From positions 1 through 17,581 of the forward strand of contig DAOQTX010000053.1 in the NCBI GenBank assembly GCA_035340715.1: 17,581 nucleotides of DNA. The letters run 5' to 3'. Position 1 is the stretch's first letter. The number at the start of each line of letters is the position of its first letter. Under the pieces are notes generated by a model. It did not search any database and was not told the DNA's origin. It saw only the letters and a program-made list of their open reading frames with translations. Shown piece by piece: positions 14,298 through 17,581 of this stretch. Made by a program: the position numbers and the translations under genes. The stretch is from DAOQTX01 sp035340715 (lineage in GTDB: Bacteria > Bacteroidota > Bacteroidia > AKYH767-A > OLB10).

Positions 14298-14921
14298 TTA
14301 GTGTTTGTTGGGATGACTGGTTGTTTTTGATGCCACTATGGTAAAGCGTACTTCAAAATTATCGTAAATCGCTTTATCACCTAAGTCGCCAAAGAATGAA
14401 GTACTTCCGTATTTCACATCATACTTGCTTCTATCTATTATTGCCACTCCGCTAAATGATAAGACATTATCAATACGTGTTAACGCGGCTTCAAAATCCA
14501 AAGGATTTGTTTTTCCTTTTATTGTTAATTCCCCTCTGATTAAAACTCTATTGTTCTCAGTAGCAGGCTCAATAGCTTTAACAATAAAATTCGCACTCGG
14601 AAAACTACTCACCCCAAAAAAGTCGTCACTCTTCAAGTGATTGGTAAGCTTCTCTTTCATTTTTCCTTCCAAGTCAAGAACTTCTATGCTGTTCATGTCC
14701 ACATCAAACGAACCCGACATTCTTCCATGATTATCGCTCAATGTTCCGCTCTTCAACAGGATAATACCATTGTGTTGTCCGGTCACTTTTTTACCCAACC
14801 ATTCCAACTTGCTTTTCGAAACATCTACAGAATAAACATCACTGTGTTTCTTTGTTCCACTGAACGACATCAAAGCCACACTAAAAACTAAAATCGTTAA
14901 AATTCCAAAAATTCTTTTCAT
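14298..14921 (-). CDS. YceI-family periplasmic lipid-binding protein
   Basis: YceI proteins are secreted lipocalin-like barrels that bind polyprenyl or other isoprenoid lipids. The 207-residue protein has a signal peptide (residues 1-21, VFSVALMSFSG), then the family pattern: VDVSKSKLEWLGKKVTGQHNG at 32-52 in part (KLEWLGKKVTGQHNG), the DVDMNSIEVLD strand, HLKSDDFFGVSSFPSANF at 95-112, GELTIKGKTNPLDF at 130-143, and the C-terminal IIDRSKYDVKYGS and LGDKAIYDNFEV. Length and motifs fit the usual family size. It follows a lipoprotein gene on the same strand with a 44-base gap and is closed by a strong terminator, so the two may form a transcription unit. The ligand is not predictable from the sequence. 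Confidence 0.93.
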   Translation of the reverse strand: MKRIFGILTILVFSVALMSFSGTKKHSDVYSVDVSKSKLEWLGKKVTGQHNGIILLKSGTLSDNHGRMSGSFDVDMNSIEVLDLEGKMKEKLTNHLKSDDFFGVSSFPSANFIVKAIEPATENNRVLIRGELTIKGKTNPLDFEAALTRIDNVLSFSGVAIIDRSKYDVKYGSTSFFGDLGDKAIYDNFEVRFTIVASKTTSHPNKH

Positions 14922-14965
14922 AGTTATTGTATTTATATTTGATATTAATTAACAAAAAATGATGT

Positions 14966-15490
14966 TTATAGTTTCGCCCCTTTAACCACTTCTTGCTTTT
15001 TCTCAATTTGTTTGATCTGTTTTACTTTGTAAGTGAGAATGGCTTGTCCTTCGTTCATGCTGGCTTTATAATATTTGTCTCCATAGTTTACTACTCCTAC
15101 TCCATTGCTCCAATCACGAGCCATCAATGAATAATAGCCATTACGTTGTTTAATGCTTCCAAATACTAAATACTTTCCACTGCTATCGTCAAAGCGAATG
15201 GCTAGTGTGTTAACATCAACTACCTTTTCTACCACGCAAGGCGTGCCTGCTTTAATTACAACTTCGTCAATATCTTTTCCTTGAGTGATGGTTAAGGTTC
15301 CATCTTCTGTTTTTTTATCCTGTACTTGCTCTCCTCTTTTTAAAACTATGGTCGATGATGTGTAAAACTGTATTCCTTTCAATTCTTCCTCCGTTAGTTT
15401 CAAATTTTCACGAGCATTTTGTGTGAATGGAACGGTGCTGGCACATGAAGAAAACAGCACTATTAGAAACAAAACTGAAATTCTAACCAT
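14966..15490 (-). CDS. Putative lipoprotein, function unknown
   Basis: A 174-residue protein with a lipoprotein signal: a hydrophobic stretch (VLFLIVLFSS) and the lipobox LFSSC with the lipidated cysteine at 16, followed by Ala-Ser. Asp is absent at +2, so outer-membrane or surface anchoring is plausible. The mature part is mostly predicted beta strands (IQFYTSSTIVLKRGE, GTLTITQGKDIDEVVIKAG, NTLAIRFDDSSGKYLVFGSI) with a Lys-rich C-terminus. I recognise no named domain. It lies upstream of the YceI gene on the same strand and is divergent from the CDGSH gene. The ORF is supported by the signal, length and gene order. Confidence 0.75.
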   Translation of the reverse strand: MVRISVLFLIVLFSSCASTVPFTQNARENLKLTEEELKGIQFYTSSTIVLKRGEQVQDKKTEDGTLTITQGKDIDEVVIKAGTPCVVEKVVDVNTLAIRFDDSSGKYLVFGSIKQRNGYYSLMARDWSNGVGVVNYGDKYYKASMNEGQAILTYKVKQIKQIEKKQEVVKGAKL

Positions 15491-15587
15491 AATATTATAC
15501 TTTTATAAACTACTTCATTCAATATTTGTTCCAATAAACGAGTTGTTGGTGAATGTAGAATGAAGCAAATTATTAATCCGATTATAT

Positions 15588-15815
15588 ATGATTAAAACGA
15601 AACTTACCATCCGAAGCAACGGAAGCATGAAACTGGAAGGCGATTATGAAATTGTCGATGAAAATGGAAACACTTATGGCCTAGGTGGCCGAGAAATAGT
15701 CAGCATCTGCCGATGCGGTCTCTCACAAAATAAACCCTATTGCGATGGTTCGCATAAAGGAAAATTTTCTCACGATGCCAAGGCATTTGATCTGCCCCAA
15801 AAGATGACATCTTGA
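15588..15815 (+). CDS. CDGSH iron-sulfur domain protein
   Basis: A 75-residue cytoplasmic [2Fe-2S] protein of the CDGSH (mitoNEET-like) family. The cluster-binding motif is complete and correctly spaced: Cys41, Cys43, Ser46, Pro50, Cys52, then Asp-Gly-Ser and His56. The three cysteines and one histidine give the labile redox-active cluster known for this family. The single motif with a short N-terminal beta region (TKLTIRSNGSMKLEGDYEI) and a GLGGREIVSIC lead-in fits small bacterial members. No membrane helix is present, unlike animal mitoNEET. ATG at 15588 is the only sensible start. Upstream is a 97-base divergent region shared with the lipoprotein gene. Its role, possibly iron or redox balance, is inferred from the family only. 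Confidence 0.93.
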   Translation: MIKTKLTIRSNGSMKLEGDYEIVDENGNTYGLGGREIVSICRCGLSQNKPYCDGSHKGKFSHDAKAFDLPQKMTS

Positions 15816-15831
15816 GTGAAATAATTTCACT
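15815..15831 (+). terminator. Small hairpin after the CDGSH gene
   Basis: AGTGAAA and TTTCACT form a 7-base-pair stem around a TAA loop, starting at the last base of the CDGSH stop codon. It is followed by TATTTAAG, not a real T-run, so it is a weak candidate terminator. Confidence 0.3.
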
Positions 15832-15897
15832 TATTTAAGAATCTCATTGATTTTATTTGAATATATGGTATCCTACAATACTTAGACAATATTTATA

Positions 15898-15905
15898 TAT
15901 ATTTG
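15898..15905 (+). promoter_or_regulatory. Candidate -7 promoter box for the S8 peptidase gene
   Basis: TATATTTG matches the Bacteroidota TAnnTTTG consensus in all fixed positions, 26 bases upstream of the peptidase ATG. The 116-base region between the CDGSH stop and this start contains nothing else I can identify besides a small hairpin. No convincing -33 TTG is seen at the usual spacing. Confidence 0.45.
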
Positions 15906-15931
15906 ATTCTCTAACCTTAAACCAAATTAAC

Positions 15932-17581
15932 ATGAATCGTATTTACAGACTTATCTGCCTGATGATGCTATGTAGCTATTCAGTCTCACAAGCTCAGTCG
16001 ACCAACTATCAGATCTTGCTGCAAAGTGGTTACTTATTACCCGAAGCAAATGTGAAAGAAGTTGCTGCGCTTGAAACTCCATTGGCAAAAGAATTGGTGA
16101 ATGGAAAATATTATCGCCTTATTCAGTTTTATCAAATTCCTGGTAATTCCGAAAAACAATCTTTAGCGCAAACCGGAATTGAGTTGATGGACTATCTTCC
16201 ATACCATACATTCATTGCTGCTATTCCAGCTGCATTTGATCTAAGTACACTTACTCAATATGGGGTACGCGCTATTGTTCCTTTGAAAGAGAATTTCAAA
16301 ATCAATAAGTATGTGTCAAACTATGTTTTCCCTGAACATGCTACAACAGTTGCAGGTAAAACCGATTTATCCGTTCGTTACCACAACAATTTGAGCGAAG
16401 CTGAAGCTTTGGCGAGCTTAAACAAATCAGGCATCGAAGTACTTACATCGTATGCATTAACAAACCATATCAGTATTAGAGTTAGCAACGAAAAAGTAAA
16501 AGACATTGTAAACAATCCTGCAGTTTTATTTGTAGAACCTGTTTCTCCTCCTTCTACTCCTGATGATACGGAAGCTCGTTCATTGCATCGTTCTAATGCC
16601 ATCAATTCTGATTATCCGATGGGTCGCCACTACGATGGTACCGGTGTATCGGCTGCTTTAGGTGACGATGGCGGAATCGGTCCTCATATCGACTATAAAG
16701 GTCGTCTAACACACATGCTTGGTCTTCCTCCCGGAGGCGGTGGAACACATGGAGACATGACCTCAGGAATATTAATGGGTGCCGGAAATGTAAATCAATC
16801 CATCACCGGACATGGTACAGGAACCTATTTGTATTATTACGATATCGGAGGATACAATCATTTATTGGATATGCCAACTACAAGTGTAAATCTTGGCGTT
16901 AGATTGTCATCTACTTCGTATAGTCAAGGTTGCAACGAATACACTTCCGATACACAAACCGGAGATCAAATTATTCGAATGAATCCAAATTTGGTTCACG
17001 TATTTTCTGCAGGTAATAATGGAAATGGAAATTGTAATTATGGTGCCGGTTCAGGTTGGGGAAATATTACTGGTGGATACAAGCAAGGAAAAAATGTTAT
17101 CTCCTGTGCCAATCTTAATAATCTCGATATTCTAGAAGCGTCCAGCTCGAGAGGCCCTGCTTCTGACGGTCGAGTTAAACCCGATATTTCTGCTAACGGA
17201 TACAATCAACTATCTACCGCTCAAAACAACAACTATCAAGTAGGTGGTGGAACTTCTGCCGCTTGTCCTAGTGTGGCAGGAACTTACTCTCAATTAATTC
17301 ATGCTTACCGCGAACTCAATGCACAAGCCGATCCGGAATCTCCCTTGCTTAAAGCTTGTATATTAAATACCGCGCACGATTTAGGTAATGTTGGTCCTGA
17401 TTTTCAACACGGTTGGGGACGAATCAATGCCCTGCGCTCTGTTATGACCTTAGAGGACAATCGCTATATGAGCGATACCATTTCACAAGGAAGTGCCAAT
17501 ACACATACTATTGCTATTCCTGGAGGAGTACTTGAAGCACGCATCATGCTCTACTGGAATAGCAATAGTATGTGTATAGGC
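15932..17581 (+). CDS. Secreted subtilisin-like serine peptidase, S8 family (C-terminus beyond window)
   Basis: The first 550 codons, open to the right edge. Residues 1-22 are a signal peptide ending in SQAQ. About 24-210 is a propeptide-like region with a proline-rich end (EPVSPPSTPDD). The catalytic domain starts near 220: Asp245 in LGDDGGIG, His273 in GGTHGDMTSG, oxyanion Asn362 in VFSAGNNG and nucleophile Ser442 in GGGTSAACPSVAG, so the triad is complete. The region after 500 (IINP-type WGRINALRS, then SQGSANTHTIAIPGG) begins a beta domain typical of large Bacteroidota S8 proteins. Such proteins usually end in a T9SS sorting domain; that is expected but not visible. Start ATG 15932 is preceded by a -7 box. 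Likely secreted or surface protein digestion. Confidence 0.92.
   Translation, partial: MNRIYRLICLMMLCSYSVSQAQSTNYQILLQSGYLLPEANVKEVAALETPLAKELVNGKYYRLIQFYQIPGNSEKQSLAQTGIELMDYLPYHTFIAAIPAAFDLSTLTQYGVRAIVPLKENFKINKYVSNYVFPEHATTVAGKTDLSVRYHNNLSEAEALASLNKSGIEVLTSYALTNHISIRVSNEKVKDIVNNPAVLFVEPVSPPSTPDDTEARSLHRSNAINSDYPMGRHYDGTGVSAALGDDGGIGPHIDYKGRLTHMLGLPPGGGGTHGDMTSGILMGAGNVNQSITGHGTGTYLYYYDIGGYNHLLDMPTTSVNLGVRLSSTSYSQGCNEYTSDTQTGDQIIRMNPNLVHVFSAGNNGNGNCNYGAGSGWGNITGGYKQGKNVISCANLNNLDILEASSSRGPASDGRVKPDISANGYNQLSTAQNNNYQVGGGTSAACPSVAGTYSQLIHAYRELNAQADPESPLLKACILNTAHDLGNVGPDFQHGWGRINALRSVMTLEDNRYMSDTISQGSANTHTIAIPGGVLEARIMLYWNSNSMCIG

Noticed and set aside
15510..15565. Inverted repeat CTTCATTC/GAATGAAG in the divergent lipoprotein-CDGSH region as an operator
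   Set aside because: Only 8 bases, 37 bases apart, and no regulator gene nearby; easily chance.
1..17581. CRISPR arrays, tRNA or rRNA genes, transposases, phage or toxin-antitoxin genes
   Set aside because: No regularly spaced repeats, RNA-gene signatures or matching protein motifs were seen on either strand.

Overview
The window looks like chromosomal DNA of a free-living, AT-rich member of the Bacteroidota, probably of the Chitinophagia/Sphingobacteriia side. The reasons are a secreted protein with a C-terminal type IX secretion (T9SS) sorting domain, a eukaryotic-type citrate synthase, several -7 boxes matching the Bacteroidota consensus TAnnTTTG, and general scarcity of Shine-Dalgarno sequences. 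It holds 16 protein genes, two of them cut by the window edges and one broken by an in-frame stop. I see no tRNA, rRNA, CRISPR array, insertion sequence or phage gene. Genes are tightly packed, and no gene-free stretch exceeds about 120 bases.

Left part, 1-5595: central metabolism. A minus-strand cluster runs eno (enolase), then a small very basic one-helix membrane protein, then gltA (citrate synthase, cut by the left edge). Divergent from it is a compact plus-strand operon in which the genes overlap: plsC-like acyltransferase, tag (3-methyladenine DNA glycosylase I) and acs (acetyl-CoA synthetase). Acs supplies acetyl-CoA, which citrate synthase uses.

Middle part, 5607-13045: cell envelope. 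A Wzz-like chain-length protein (minus) and an O-antigen ligase/polymerase-like protein with C-terminal TPRs (plus) are head to head, with only 5 bases between their start codons. They are visibly more AT-rich than the metabolic genes. Next come a large T9SS cargo protein built from a duplicated module, and, facing it, a secreted PQQ-like beta-propeller with an alanine-rich helical insertion.

Right part, 13166-17581: a methyltransferase gene of full length but interrupted by one in-frame TAA; an AHSA1/SRPBCC-domain gene whose start overlaps the methyltransferase stop (TGATG); a strong terminator for the opposite strand; a minus-strand pair (lipoprotein, then YceI-family protein); a CDGSH iron-sulfur protein; and the first 550 residues of a secreted subtilisin-like (S8) peptidase.

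Most of the window is ordinary. I did not find a clear new multi-gene system. The observations most worth checking are the single nonsense codon in the otherwise intact methyltransferase, the almost touching divergent starts of the polysaccharide genes, the alanine-rich insertion in the beta-propeller, and the polybasic membrane protein between enolase and citrate synthase.
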